64,000 nt of DNA, taken from assembly GCF_015704895.1 (NCBI RefSeq), contig NZ_JADQWB010000007.1, positions 1 through 64,000 of the forward strand, written 5' to 3'. The position numbers and the translations under genes are program-made. This DNA is from Agrobacterium leguminum. Its GTDB lineage: Bacteria > Pseudomonadota > Alphaproteobacteria > Rhizobiales > Rhizobiaceae. Each line of letters starts with the position of its first letter. The stretch's first letter is position 1. The notes below the pieces were generated by a model that made no database searches, was not told the origin of the DNA, and saw only the letters and a list, made by a program, of their open reading frames with translations. Below are positions 45,594 through 54,687 of the stretch, piece after piece.

Positions 45594-46622
45594 ATGCAGC
45601 AACATCCGCTGGTCGCGATTTTGAACAGGCTCGGCACCTTCGTGCTGGTCATGATCGCCCTGTCCATCATGATTTTCGTGCTGGCCCGCGTGGTGCCTGG
45701 CGATCCCGCCCGCATGGCGCTCGGTCCTGCGGCAACGCAGGAGCAGGTGGATGCGCTGCGCGGCGAGATGGGTCTCGATAAGCCGCTTGCCGTCCAATAT
45801 CTCGACTATATCGGCAATGCCCTGCATGGCGATCTTGGTTTCTCGCTGGTGTCGCAACGCCCGGTGACTACCGATCTGGCGCAGACCGTTCCGGCCACCG
45901 TGGAGCTGGTGCTGGTCTCGGTCATCTTCATGTTTGCCGTCGCCATCCCGCTCGGCGTCATCACGGCGCATTACCGCGATCGACCGCTGGACCATATCGG
46001 TCGCATCCTGTCGCTTACCGGGGTCACGATCCCAAGCTTTCTTTTCGCCATCACGCTGCAATTGCTGGCCGCCCGGTTTCTCTCCGGCTGGCCGATCATC
46101 GGCAGGCTCGACCATGGGCTTGGCTGGCAGGGCGGCCCGACGGGCTTCATCCTGATCGACGGTACGCTGGCCGGACGTTTCGACGTCGTGCTCGATGCGC
46201 TGAAGCATCTCGCACTGCCGGCTTTTGCGCTTTCCATGGCCGGCATCGGCCAGATCACCCGCATCACCCGCTCCTCGATGATCGAGAACCAGCGCAAGGA
46301 CCATGTGCTGACCCTGCAGAGCTTCGGCGTGCCGGAGAGGGTCATCATCTTCCGTTATCTGCTGAAGCTCTCTTCCATCGCGCCGCTGACGATCATGGGT
46401 CTCGAATTCGCGTCGCTGATCGGCAATGCCTTCGTGATTGAGATGGTCTTCGCCTGGGGCGGGTTCGCTTCCTACGGGCTGAACGCCATCCTGCAGAAAG
46501 ACCTCAATGCCGTGACCGCCGTGGTGCTGGTGGCCGGCCTGTTCTTCATCGTTGCTAACCTGATCGTGGATGTTCTGATCTCGATCATCGACCCGCGCCT
46601 GCGCCGCAAGGAGGCTCGCTGA
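45594..46622 (+). CDS. Peptide ABC transporter permease, DppB type
   Basis: The protein has about 342 residues and six helices. RVVPGDPARMALGP near residue 35 and the C-terminal EMVFAWGGFASYGLNAI segment are DppB-type. The first helix starts at about residue 10. The start at 45594 has AAGGA 11 bases upstream and is the first in-frame Met after the promoter region. It overlaps the second permease by one base (TGATG). Confidence 0.85.
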   Translation: MQQHPLVAILNRLGTFVLVMIALSIMIFVLARVVPGDPARMALGPAATQEQVDALRGEMGLDKPLAVQYLDYIGNALHGDLGFSLVSQRPVTTDLAQTVPATVELVLVSVIFMFAVAIPLGVITAHYRDRPLDHIGRILSLTGVTIPSFLFAITLQLLAARFLSGWPIIGRLDHGLGWQGGPTGFILIDGTLAGRFDVVLDALKHLALPAFALSMAGIGQITRITRSSMIENQRKDHVLTLQSFGVPERVIIFRYLLKLSSIAPLTIMGLEFASLIGNAFVIEMVFAWGGFASYGLNAILQKDLNAVTAVVLVAGLFFIVANLIVDVLISIIDPRLRRKEAR

Positions 46623-47503
46623 TGGCTGATATGAAAATGCTCGAACCCACCGATCGCGGCCTAAGCGCCGGTTACATGATGTGGTATCGCTTCAGCCGCA
46701 ATCCGGCAGCCGTCATCGGCTCGCTGATCCTCCTATCGGTGCTGGTGTTGGCGGTCTTCGCGCCATGGCTCACGCCCTATCCCAAACATATCGGTGCGGT
46801 CGTCGATTTCCGTGCCCGCCACATGCCGCCGGATCTGGAGCACTGGTTCGGCACCGATAAGGCCGGACGCGATATCTTCTCCCGCACCATCTTCGGGCTC
46901 CGGGTCTCGCTGCTTCTCGTCATCGGCGTACTCGGCATTTCCGTGCCGGTCGGCACCGTACTTGGCCTCATCGCCGGTTATTTCGGCGGCTGGACCGAGA
47001 AGCTCATCAGCGGCCTGACGAATGTGATGCTGGCCATGCCGCCGCTTGTCATGGCGCTCGCGGTTTCCAACCTCCTGGAACCGACGCTGATGAACGCCAT
47101 GATCGCGATCACGCTGCTGTGGTGGACCTGGCATGCGCGGCTGATCTATTCGGTGTCGAAGTCCATCGCCTCGGAAGACTATATCGAGGCGGCGCGTCTT
47201 GCCGGTGCCGGCCCCCTGCACATTCTTTTTCGCGAAATCCTGCCCAATTGCGTCTCGGTCATATCGGTCAAGACCACGCTCGATGCCGCCTTTGTCATCC
47301 TGTTCGGCGCGACGCTGAGCTTCCTCGGTTTCGGCGTCAAACCGCCGACCCCTGACCTTGGATCGATGGTTGCCGACGGGCGCCAGTTCATGCCGGATTT
47401 CTGGTGGGAAGTGCTCTGCCCCGGTGCGGCCGTGCTTTACGTGACGCTGGGTTTCAACCTGCTGGGCGACGGCCTGCGTGACATGTTCGACGTGGAAAGC
47501 TAA
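46622..47503 (+). CDS. Peptide ABC transporter permease, DppC type
   Basis: The protein has 293 residues. DppC features are seen: a cytoplasmic N-terminal part, FGTDKAGRDIFSRTIFG near residue 78, and the EAARLAGAGPLHILFREILPN loop near 190, shown here by EAARLAGAGPLHILF. It ends five bases before the ATPase gene. It forms the channel with the DppB-type neighbour. Confidence 0.85.
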   Translation: MADMKMLEPTDRGLSAGYMMWYRFSRNPAAVIGSLILLSVLVLAVFAPWLTPYPKHIGAVVDFRARHMPPDLEHWFGTDKAGRDIFSRTIFGLRVSLLLVIGVLGISVPVGTVLGLIAGYFGGWTEKLISGLTNVMLAMPPLVMALAVSNLLEPTLMNAMIAITLLWWTWHARLIYSVSKSIASEDYIEAARLAGAGPLHILFREILPNCVSVISVKTTLDAAFVILFGATLSFLGFGVKPPTPDLGSMVADGRQFMPDFWWEVLCPGAAVLYVTLGFNLLGDGLRDMFDVES

Positions 47504-47507
47504 GGCC

Positions 47508-49154
47508 ATGACTGAACCGCTTCTCAAGGTCGAAAACCTCAACGTCACCTTCACCAATTACGGCCGCACGCGGCAGGTTCTGCGCGATGTTGCCTTCACG
47601 GTTGCCGCCGGCGAACGCGTGGCGCTGATCGGCGAAACCGGATCGGGCAAGTCCGTCACCGCCAAGGCGATCATCGGCACTTTGCCGAAAAATGCCGCGA
47701 TCACCTCCGGCGCGATCGTCATCGATGGCCGGGATGTGCTGTCCATGTCGCGCAGGGAGCGTGAGGCGCTGAAGGGCACGGCGTTTTCGCTGATCATGCA
47801 GGACCCGCTCTCGTCCTTCAATCCGGTCTTCAAGATCGGCACGCATCTCGATGATGTCATGCGTTTTGCCGACAAGCGCGACGGCGTCAACTCGTCCAAG
47901 GCAGAGCGTCGCAACCGCATAGCGGCGGTGCTGCGCCGAGTACAGCTTGCCGATACCGAGCGGGTGATGAATGCCTATCCGTCCGAGCTTTCGGGCGGTA
48001 TGCGCCAGCGCGTGCTGATCGGGCTTGCCCTGCTGCACCAGCCGAAGCTCCTGATCGCCGATGAGCCGGGCACGGCGCTCGACGTGACGACACAGGATGA
48101 AATCCTCAACCTCATCAACCAGCTGGTTGCCGAAGAAAACATGGCGCTGCTGATGATTACCCACAATCTTGGCGTCGTGCGCAAGGTGGCGGACAGGGTC
48201 GTGGTTATGCATCACGGCGATATCGTCGAGACCGGTCCCTGCACGCAAATCCTGCATAGCCCTGCCAAGGACTATACGCGTTCGCTGCTGGATGCGGTGC
48301 CGCCGCTCTATGGCCCACGCGTCACGGACCTCACGCAAAGCACGCGGCAGCCGATCATCACCATCGAAGCTCTGAACAAGATTTACGGCAGGCGCAATGG
48401 CTACCATGCCGTGCGCGACGTGAACCTGACGCTGAAGCAGGGCGAGGTTTTTGGTCTTGCGGGCGAATCCGGTTCCGGCAAGACCTCGGTTGCGCGCATG
48501 ATCATGGGCCTTTCGCGTCCTACCTCCGGCAATCTTGTCATTGACGCCCCAGCGCCTGAGCGCGGCAAGCGGCTGACGCAGATCGTCTATCAAAATCCGG
48601 GCACCTCGCTCAATCCGAAGCGCACGGTGAAACAGACGCTTGCCCTGCCGTTGAAATCCATCGGCATGGATGGGCAGGCGCGGGAAAGCCGCATGCAGGA
48701 ACTGATGGGGCTGGTGCGGTTGCCGCAATCCTATCTCGGCAAATATCCGCATGAGCTTTCCGGCGGCCAGAAGCAGCGCGTGGCGATTGCCCGTGCGCTG
48801 GCGGCCGAGCCGAAAATCCTTATCCTCGATGAGCCGACGGCAGCGCTCGATGTCTCCGTGCAGAAGACGGTGATCGACCTTCTGCTGCAGCTGCGCGAGG
48901 AGCTTGGCCTCACCTATCTGATGATCTCGCACGACCTGTCGCTGATGCGCAATTTCTGCTCGCGCATCGCCATCATGCTGCGCGGCGAGATTGTCGAGGA
49001 AGGCGTGACGTCGGCGGTCTTTGCCGAGCCGGCCCATCCCTATACCCGCGCCCTGATCGCGGCCATCCCCGTCGTCACCGACGAGGAAGAACGTCTCAAA
49101 CCCACCGTGACCGAGGAAGAGCGCATGCGTTTCCTCGTAAAAACGACCGATTGA
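47508..49154 (+). CDS. Dual ATPase of a peptide ABC transporter
   Basis: The protein has about 548 residues and fuses the DppD and DppF ATPases. The first domain has Walker A GETGSGKSV near residue 43 and signature LSGGMRQRVLIG near 162. The second has GESGSGKTS near 320 and LSGGQKQRVAIARA near 418. The second Walker B is KILILDEPTAALD. It ends where the hydantoinase-like gene begins. Ligand specificity lies with the binding protein at 51898. Confidence 0.85.
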   Translation: MTEPLLKVENLNVTFTNYGRTRQVLRDVAFTVAAGERVALIGETGSGKSVTAKAIIGTLPKNAAITSGAIVIDGRDVLSMSRREREALKGTAFSLIMQDPLSSFNPVFKIGTHLDDVMRFADKRDGVNSSKAERRNRIAAVLRRVQLADTERVMNAYPSELSGGMRQRVLIGLALLHQPKLLIADEPGTALDVTTQDEILNLINQLVAEENMALLMITHNLGVVRKVADRVVVMHHGDIVETGPCTQILHSPAKDYTRSLLDAVPPLYGPRVTDLTQSTRQPIITIEALNKIYGRRNGYHAVRDVNLTLKQGEVFGLAGESGSGKTSVARMIMGLSRPTSGNLVIDAPAPERGKRLTQIVYQNPGTSLNPKRTVKQTLALPLKSIGMDGQARESRMQELMGLVRLPQSYLGKYPHELSGGQKQRVAIARALAAEPKILILDEPTAALDVSVQKTVIDLLLQLREELGLTYLMISHDLSLMRNFCSRIAIMLRGEIVEEGVTSAVFAEPAHPYTRALIAAIPVVTDEEERLKPTVTEEERMRFLVKTTD

Positions 49155-49171
49155 TGAAAGAGGAGCCTGAC

Positions 49172-50728
49172 GTGTATCGCGTTGGAATTGACGTCGGCGG
49201 CACGAATACCGATGCCGTTGTGTTGCAGGATAAAACCGTTCTGGCGGGGGTGAAGGCCTCCACGACAGAGGATGTGACGTCCGGTGTCATCGAAGCCCTT
49301 GAAAAGGTCATCGAGGCTTCGGGCATCGACAGGGCGCGCATCGGCGCCGTGATGATCGGCACCACGCATTTCACCAATGCAGTGATCGAGCGCCGGCATA
49401 TGGACGAGGTGGCCGCCATCCGTCTCGGCCTGCCGTCCGGCGCCGGCCTGCCGCCCATGGTGGACTGGCCGGACGATCTCCGGGAAATCGTCGGCAACCA
49501 CGGTTATCAGGTGCGCGGCGGTTACGAATTCGATGGTCGGGAAATTTCGCCGCTCGATGAGGACGAGATTGTCCGCATCGCCGCCGATATCCGCGCCAAG
49601 GGCCTGAAGGCCGCAGCTGTCACCTGCGTTTTCAGCGGCATCAACGAAGCGATGGAGCTGCGGACGAAGGAAATCCTGCAGGAACGCTGCCCCGGCCTGC
49701 CGGTGGTCATGTCCAAGGATATTGGCCGTCACGGTCTGCTTGCGCGTGAAAGTGCTGCAATCATGAATGCCAGCCTGCTGTCGCTTGCCGACCGTACCGT
49801 TGCTGCTTTCGGCGAGGCGCTGAAGGCTGCGGGCATTACCTGCCCGTTTTATATTACCCAGAACGACGGCACGCTGATGGCGGCCGACGTCGTGCGCGGC
49901 TTCCCCGTGCTCACCTTCGCGTCCGGCCCGACGAATTCCATGCGCGGTGCGGCCTTCCTCACCGGCCTCAAGGATGCCGTGGTGGTAGATGTCGGCGGCA
50001 CAACTTCCGACGTCGGCTCGCTCTCGCACGGTTTCCCGCGTCAGGCTTCGACCACGGTGGATATTGGCGGCGTGCGCACCAATTTCCGCATGCCTGACGT
50101 CTTCTCCATCGGTCTCGGCGGCGGTTCGCTGGTGGTCAATGGCGACCATGGCCTGACCGTTGGCCCGAAATCCGTCGGTTACCGGGTTCGCCGCGAGGCG
50201 CTCTGCTTCGGCGGCTCGACCCTGACGGCGACCGATATCGCCGTTGCCTCCGGCAAGGCCGATGTGGGCGAGAAGGCGCTGGTCTCCAGCCTCGACAAAA
50301 AGCTCGTGAATGCGGCGGTCGACAAGATCAATGACATGCTCGAGGCCTGCGTGGAGCGCAGCCGCATTTCGTCGTCACCGGTGCCGGTAATCGCGGTTGG
50401 CGGCGGTTCCATCCTGATGCCGGATCGGATCGGTGACCTGGAAGTCATCCGGCCCGAGAATTTCGCGGTGGCCAATGCCGTCGGTGCGGCAATCGCGCAG
50501 ATCAGCGGCGAGACCGACCGGGTCTTCTCGCTGATCGACGGACGCACGCGCGAGAGCGCACTGGCCGAGGCGGAAGCGGAGGCTCGCGAAAAGGCGATTG
50601 CAGCCGGCGCGGTTGCCGAAACGCTGGAAGTCATCGAACGCGAGGACATGCCGCTTGCATACCTGCCCGGCAACGCCACCCGCATTCATGTGAAAGTTGT
50701 TGGAGAAATGGGAGCCAATCATGGCTGA
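49172..50728 (+). CDS. Short hydantoinase/oxoprolinase A-like protein 1
   Basis: The protein has about 518 residues, shorter than HyuA proper (about 680). Motifs of the ATP-binding fold are clear: VGIDVGGTNTDAV at 4-16, MIGTTHFTNAVIER near 65, FASGPTNSMRGAAFLTG near 250 and VDVGGTTSDVGSL near 275. GTG at 49172 is chosen because AAAGAGGAG lies seven bases upstream; an ATG at 49154 overlapping the ATPase stop is the alternative. It overlaps the DUF917 gene by eight bases. No HyuB partner is present, so DUF917 probably takes the partner place. A cyclic amide or thiohydantoin substrate is inferred. Confidence 0.75.
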   Translation: MYRVGIDVGGTNTDAVVLQDKTVLAGVKASTTEDVTSGVIEALEKVIEASGIDRARIGAVMIGTTHFTNAVIERRHMDEVAAIRLGLPSGAGLPPMVDWPDDLREIVGNHGYQVRGGYEFDGREISPLDEDEIVRIAADIRAKGLKAAAVTCVFSGINEAMELRTKEILQERCPGLPVVMSKDIGRHGLLARESAAIMNASLLSLADRTVAAFGEALKAAGITCPFYITQNDGTLMAADVVRGFPVLTFASGPTNSMRGAAFLTGLKDAVVVDVGGTTSDVGSLSHGFPRQASTTVDIGGVRTNFRMPDVFSIGLGGGSLVVNGDHGLTVGPKSVGYRVRREALCFGGSTLTATDIAVASGKADVGEKALVSSLDKKLVNAAVDKINDMLEACVERSRISSSPVPVIAVGGGSILMPDRIGDLEVIRPENFAVANAVGAAIAQISGETDRVFSLIDGRTRESALAEAEAEAREKAIAAGAVAETLEVIEREDMPLAYLPGNATRIHVKVVGEMGANHG

Positions 50729-51854
50729 GACACGCAAGCTGAAATATGACGAAGCGGCATTGCGGACGTTGACCCGTGAAGACCTCGACGCGCTGGAAAT
50801 CGGCGCCGGCATTCTCGGCACGGGCGGCGGCGGCAATCCCTATCTCGGCAAGCTGCTGGCGCTGGAAGCCATGAAGGCCGGTTACGAGATGAAGATCCTC
50901 GCAACCGACGCCATCGAGCCGGACGCGCTCTGCATGTCCATCGGCGGCATCGGCGCGCCTGTCGTCGGCGTCGAGCGCATTCGTGAAGGCCGCGAAGGCC
51001 TGCGCTGCCTGCGTGCGATGGAAGAGTTGATCCGCACGCCTGTCGACGCCATCGTCTGCGAGGAAATCGGCGGCTCGAACTCCATGAACCCGCTGGTGAC
51101 GGCGGCACTGGGCGGCCTGCCGATCCTCGATTGCGACGGCATGGGCCGGGCATTCCCGGAAATGCAGATGACCACCTTTTCCATCTACGGCCACAGTTCC
51201 ACGCCGTCGGTGATGTGCGATCTGCACGGCAATGCTGTTATCTTCAGCCATGCCGTCTCCGAAGTCTGGCACGAGCGCATGGCGCGCGCCTGCGTCGTTT
51301 CGCAGGGTGGCGGCGCGATGCTGGCGACCGCACCGATGCAGGCGCATTACGTGCATCAGTATGGCATTCCGAAAACCTACACCAAGGCGATCGCCATCGG
51401 TGAGGCGGTGATCCGCGCCCGCAAGCAGCAGGAAGATCCGATTGCCGCGGTCTGCGCACTCGAAGGCGGGCGGCGCATCTTCAACGGCAAGATCACCGAT
51501 CTGAAGCGCCACCTTCGCGGCGGTTTCGCGGTCGGCGATCTTACGCTCTCCGGCTTCGATGATTGCGCCGGCCAGACGGCGGGCGTCGCTATCCAGAACG
51601 AATTCCTGCTGTTCTCCCGTGACGGCAAAGTGGAAGTGACGGTACCCGATCTGATCGTCCTGCTGGATGTCGATACGGGTTATCCGATCACCACCGAAGT
51701 GCTGCGCTACGGCCAGCGCGTGGCCGTCATCGCCATCCCCTGCCACGACCTGCTGCGCAGCGCCCGCGCGCTTGAAGTCGTCGGGCCGGCGGCATTTGGC
51801 TATCCGGACATTCCTTTCTCACCGCTGCCCGTCCCGGTCAGCAAGGCTGCCTAA
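50721..51854 (+). CDS. DUF917 family protein 1 (thiohydantoin desulfurase-like)
   Basis: The protein has about 377 residues. The diagnostic N-terminal block is GAGILGTGGGGNPYLGKL (about 25-42), followed by EEIGGSNSMNPL near 115 and YDLxGHS-like IYGHSSTPSVMCDLHGN near 155. To my knowledge this Pfam family was renamed after an S-methyl-thiohydantoin desulfurase from ergothioneine breakdown, which fits its pairing with a hydantoinase-like protein. GGGAG lies before the start at 50721. The actual substrate here is unknown. Confidence 0.75.
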   Translation: MAETRKLKYDEAALRTLTREDLDALEIGAGILGTGGGGNPYLGKLLALEAMKAGYEMKILATDAIEPDALCMSIGGIGAPVVGVERIREGREGLRCLRAMEELIRTPVDAIVCEEIGGSNSMNPLVTAALGGLPILDCDGMGRAFPEMQMTTFSIYGHSSTPSVMCDLHGNAVIFSHAVSEVWHERMARACVVSQGGGAMLATAPMQAHYVHQYGIPKTYTKAIAIGEAVIRARKQQEDPIAAVCALEGGRRIFNGKITDLKRHLRGGFAVGDLTLSGFDDCAGQTAGVAIQNEFLLFSRDGKVEVTVPDLIVLLDVDTGYPITTEVLRYGQRVAVIAIPCHDLLRSARALEVVGPAAFGYPDIPFSPLPVPVSKAA

Positions 51855-51897
51855 CCATAAGTGGGGCCAATGCTCCGCAATAAAGAGGAGAACGATA

Positions 51898-53493
51898 ATG
51901 AAAATGCCTGTACTTGCTTCCCGTCTCGCCGCGCTGGCGCTCGGCACGGCAATCGCCCTGCCGCTTGTCTCTTCCGCAGTCCTTGCGGAAGACAAGGTAT
52001 CGGTCGCGGTCAACACCATGCAGATATTCAGCTCGCTCGATCCGGCGAAGGTGACTGATTACACCGGCTACATGGCCATCGTGAACATGTATGACGGCCT
52101 GACCACGGTGAACGCCAAGGGCGAAATCGTGCCGCATCTGGCGAAATCCTGGGAGATTTCGGAAGACGGCCTGACCTATACCTTCCACCTGCGCGACGAT
52201 GCGAAGTTTCAGGATGGCACGGCGGTAAAGGCTGCCGATCTTGCCTGGTCGATCCAGCGCCTGCTCGGCATCAACAAGGGTCCGTCGAACCTCATCGTCG
52301 GCGTTCTGAAACCCGAAAACGTTACCGCGCCTGACGATGCCACGCTGGTCATGAAGATCGAGCGTCAGTTCTCGCCCTTCATGGCGGCGACGCCGCTGAT
52401 GATGGCAATGAACAAGACGCTGATCGAAGCCAATGCCAAGCCGGAAGACAAATGGGGCGAGGCCTATGTCGGCGAACATTCCGCCGGTTCCGGACCCTAC
52501 AAGCTCGTCAGCTATAACCGTTCCGCCGATATGGTCATCGCCCGCAATGCCGATTATTTCCTCGGCTGGACCAAGGGCAAGCCGATCGATGAAGTGCGCT
52601 TCGTGCAGACCAGCGACGACGCCACCGTCAAGGCGCTGGCGGAAAAGGGCGAACTCGGCCTTTCCTCGCACGGGCTTGGCAACGACACCTATGAATCCAT
52701 CGGCCGGATGAAGGGTTACAAGTTGATCCAGACCCGCACCGCCGGCGGTTTCGTCATCAAGCTCAACACCAAGGTCTATCCCACCGACGACGTGCACGTT
52801 CGCCGCGCCATCGCCTATGCGACCGACTACAAGACGATCCAGGAAGTGATCTATCCCGGTTTCGACATGAAGGGACCGCTCTCCGACGCGTTCAAGGATG
52901 CGCATAACGGCGATATCCAGCCCGGCGTCTATGATCTGGACAAAGCCAAGGAAGAACTCGCGAAGTCGAAATATGCCGGCCAGAAGATTACGCTCGTCAA
53001 CAGCTATGTCGCTTCGCTGGCCTTTGAGGCGGAAGTGGCGCTGCTTCTGCAATCCAGCCTCGAGCAGATCGGCATCACGCTCGACATCAAGCCGGAGCCG
53101 TGGAACCGCATCGTTGAGCTTTCCTCCAAGCCGGAAACGACGCCGGCATCGACGCAGGTGAATATTTCGCCGACCTATCCGTCGCCGGATTCGATGTTCT
53201 ACAATCAGTATCACTCCAAGGCATCCGGCACCTGGATGTCGATGGAATGGCTGCAGAATGCGGAAATCGACGGCCTGATCGACAAGGTCCGCGCCACCAC
53301 CGATGTGAACGAGCAGAACACGACCTACAAGGAACTGCAGACGAAGATCGCCGATCTTCAGCCTGACGTCTGGGCCGTTGCGCCGAACCGCCGTTATGCG
53401 GCGAACAAGTGCCTTCAGGGTTACGAGTTCATTCCCATGCAGAGCTGGGACCTGAACTTCTCCAACTTCCATTGGGACTGCAAGGCGGAGTGA
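51898..53493 (+). CDS. Peptide ABC transporter binding protein (family 5) 1
   Basis: The protein has about 531 residues with a signal peptide cut near VLAEDK (residue 30). Family 5 landmarks are present: YDGLTTVNAKGEIVPHLAKSW near 65 (in part), LTYTFHLRDDAKFQDGT near 90, and SAGSGPYKLVSY near 195. AGAGGAG precedes the start. It lies between the two hydantoinase-like/DUF917 pairs and probably serves the permease and ATPase genes at 45594-49154. A hairpin follows its stop codon. Confidence 0.85.
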   Translation: MKMPVLASRLAALALGTAIALPLVSSAVLAEDKVSVAVNTMQIFSSLDPAKVTDYTGYMAIVNMYDGLTTVNAKGEIVPHLAKSWEISEDGLTYTFHLRDDAKFQDGTAVKAADLAWSIQRLLGINKGPSNLIVGVLKPENVTAPDDATLVMKIERQFSPFMAATPLMMAMNKTLIEANAKPEDKWGEAYVGEHSAGSGPYKLVSYNRSADMVIARNADYFLGWTKGKPIDEVRFVQTSDDATVKALAEKGELGLSSHGLGNDTYESIGRMKGYKLIQTRTAGGFVIKLNTKVYPTDDVHVRRAIAYATDYKTIQEVIYPGFDMKGPLSDAFKDAHNGDIQPGVYDLDKAKEELAKSKYAGQKITLVNSYVASLAFEAEVALLLQSSLEQIGITLDIKPEPWNRIVELSSKPETTPASTQVNISPTYPSPDSMFYNQYHSKASGTWMSMEWLQNAEIDGLIDKVRATTDVNEQNTTYKELQTKIADLQPDVWAVAPNRRYAANKCLQGYEFIPMQSWDLNFSNFHWDCKAE

Positions 53494-53514
53494 TCTCCGC
53501 CTTATGAAAACCGG

Positions 53515-53533
53515 CCCCGCCACAAAGGCGGGG
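53515..53533 (+). other. Hairpin after the binding-protein gene
   Basis: CCCCGCC and GGCGGGG form a perfect 7-bp stem around ACAAA, 21 bases after the stop codon. No T-run follows. It may protect the binding-protein mRNA or act as a weak terminator before the second DUF917 gene. Confidence 0.55.
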
Positions 53534-53610
53534 TTGGCCAGACTTGGAACTTCAAAGGGAAGGAGCATCGCCTGCGGCCGGAAAGGCTGCGGCATGCCCG
53601 AGGATGACGC

Positions 53611-54687
53611 ATGATCCAGGAATTTTCCGAAGACGATATCGAACCTCTGGCCACCGGCGCCTGGATCCTTGGAACCGGCGGCGGCGGCAACCCCTATATC
53701 TCGACGCTCAATCTGCGCCGTCTTTATGCCGAGGGCAGGCGGGTAAAGGTCATGGACCCCATGGCGCTTGCCGATGACGACATGGTTGCCGTCGTCTCCA
53801 AGATGGGTGCGCCGCTTGTCGGTCAGGAGCGGCTGGGGGACCCCGTGCATCTTGCCCGCGCCGTCGAGGTGATGGAGGATTATCTCGGCAAGCCGTTCCG
53901 GGCGATCATGAGCGTGGAAATCGGCGGCTCGAATGCGCTGTCATCCTTCCTCGCCGCTGCCGTGCTCGACCGGCCGGTCGTTAATGCCGATGCCATGGGG
54001 CGCGCCTATCCCGAAGCGCAGATGACATCCTTCGCCATCGGCAACCTGCCGATGTTTCCGCTGTCGCTGGTCGATGTGCGCGACAATGAGGTGATCGTGA
54101 CGCGTGCTGCCTCCTGGAAGTGGATGGAGCGCATCTCTCGCAAGGTCTGCACCGAAGTCGGCTCCACCGCCGCCACCTGCAAGGCGCCGCGCACCGGCAA
54201 GGAAGTGAAGGAGTGGGGGATTCACTACACCGTCACCAAGGCGACTGAACTTGGGCGTGCTGTGATGGAGGCGCGTGCGCGCCACGACGATCCGGTTCAG
54301 GCGGTTCTTGACCATGAGGGCGGCAAGCAGCTGTTCCGCGGCAAGGTGGTGGATGTGGCGCGTGAGACCACCGGTGGTTTCCTGCGCGGCAGCACGACCA
54401 TTGAAGGTATCGATGCCGACCGGGGTTCACGCATGGAACTGGCCTTCCAGAACGAATGGGCGGTCGCCTTCCGCGATGGCCAGCCGGTCGCCATGACGCC
54501 GGACCTGCTCTGCCTTCTCGACACGGTTTCCGGCGGTGCCATCGGCACGGAATCGGTGCGTTACGGCCAGCGTGTCACGGTTGTCGCCCTGCCGGCGCCG
54601 GAGCTTTTGACAACACCTGCCGGTATCGCCGCCGTCGGCCCGCGCGCCTTCGGTTATGACATTGATTTCAGATCGGTATTCCCATGA
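53611..54687 (+). CDS. DUF917 family protein 2 (thiohydantoin desulfurase-like)
   Basis: The protein has 358 residues and is a paralogue of the gene at 50721. It keeps the block GAWILGTGGGGNPYIS (about 16-31) and SVEIGGSNALSSF near 105, but with different surrounding residues. GAGGA precedes the ATG. It overlaps the hydantoinase-like gene by four bases (ATGA), in the reverse order to the first pair. This suggests separate specialisation, not a fresh tandem copy. Confidence 0.75.
   Translation: MIQEFSEDDIEPLATGAWILGTGGGGNPYISTLNLRRLYAEGRRVKVMDPMALADDDMVAVVSKMGAPLVGQERLGDPVHLARAVEVMEDYLGKPFRAIMSVEIGGSNALSSFLAAAVLDRPVVNADAMGRAYPEAQMTSFAIGNLPMFPLSLVDVRDNEVIVTRAASWKWMERISRKVCTEVGSTAATCKAPRTGKEVKEWGIHYTVTKATELGRAVMEARARHDDPVQAVLDHEGGKQLFRGKVVDVARETTGGFLRGSTTIEGIDADRGSRMELAFQNEWAVAFRDGQPVAMTPDLLCLLDTVSGGAIGTESVRYGQRVTVVALPAPELLTTPAGIAAVGPRAFGYDIDFRSVFP

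Noticed and set aside
47454-49037. 527-codon open frame on the minus strand
   Set aside because: Antisense to the dual peptide ATPase with complete ABC motifs.
51838-53850. 670-codon open frame on the minus strand
   Set aside because: Antisense to the peptide-binding protein gene, which has a signal peptide and family motifs; the frame is a codon-bias shadow.
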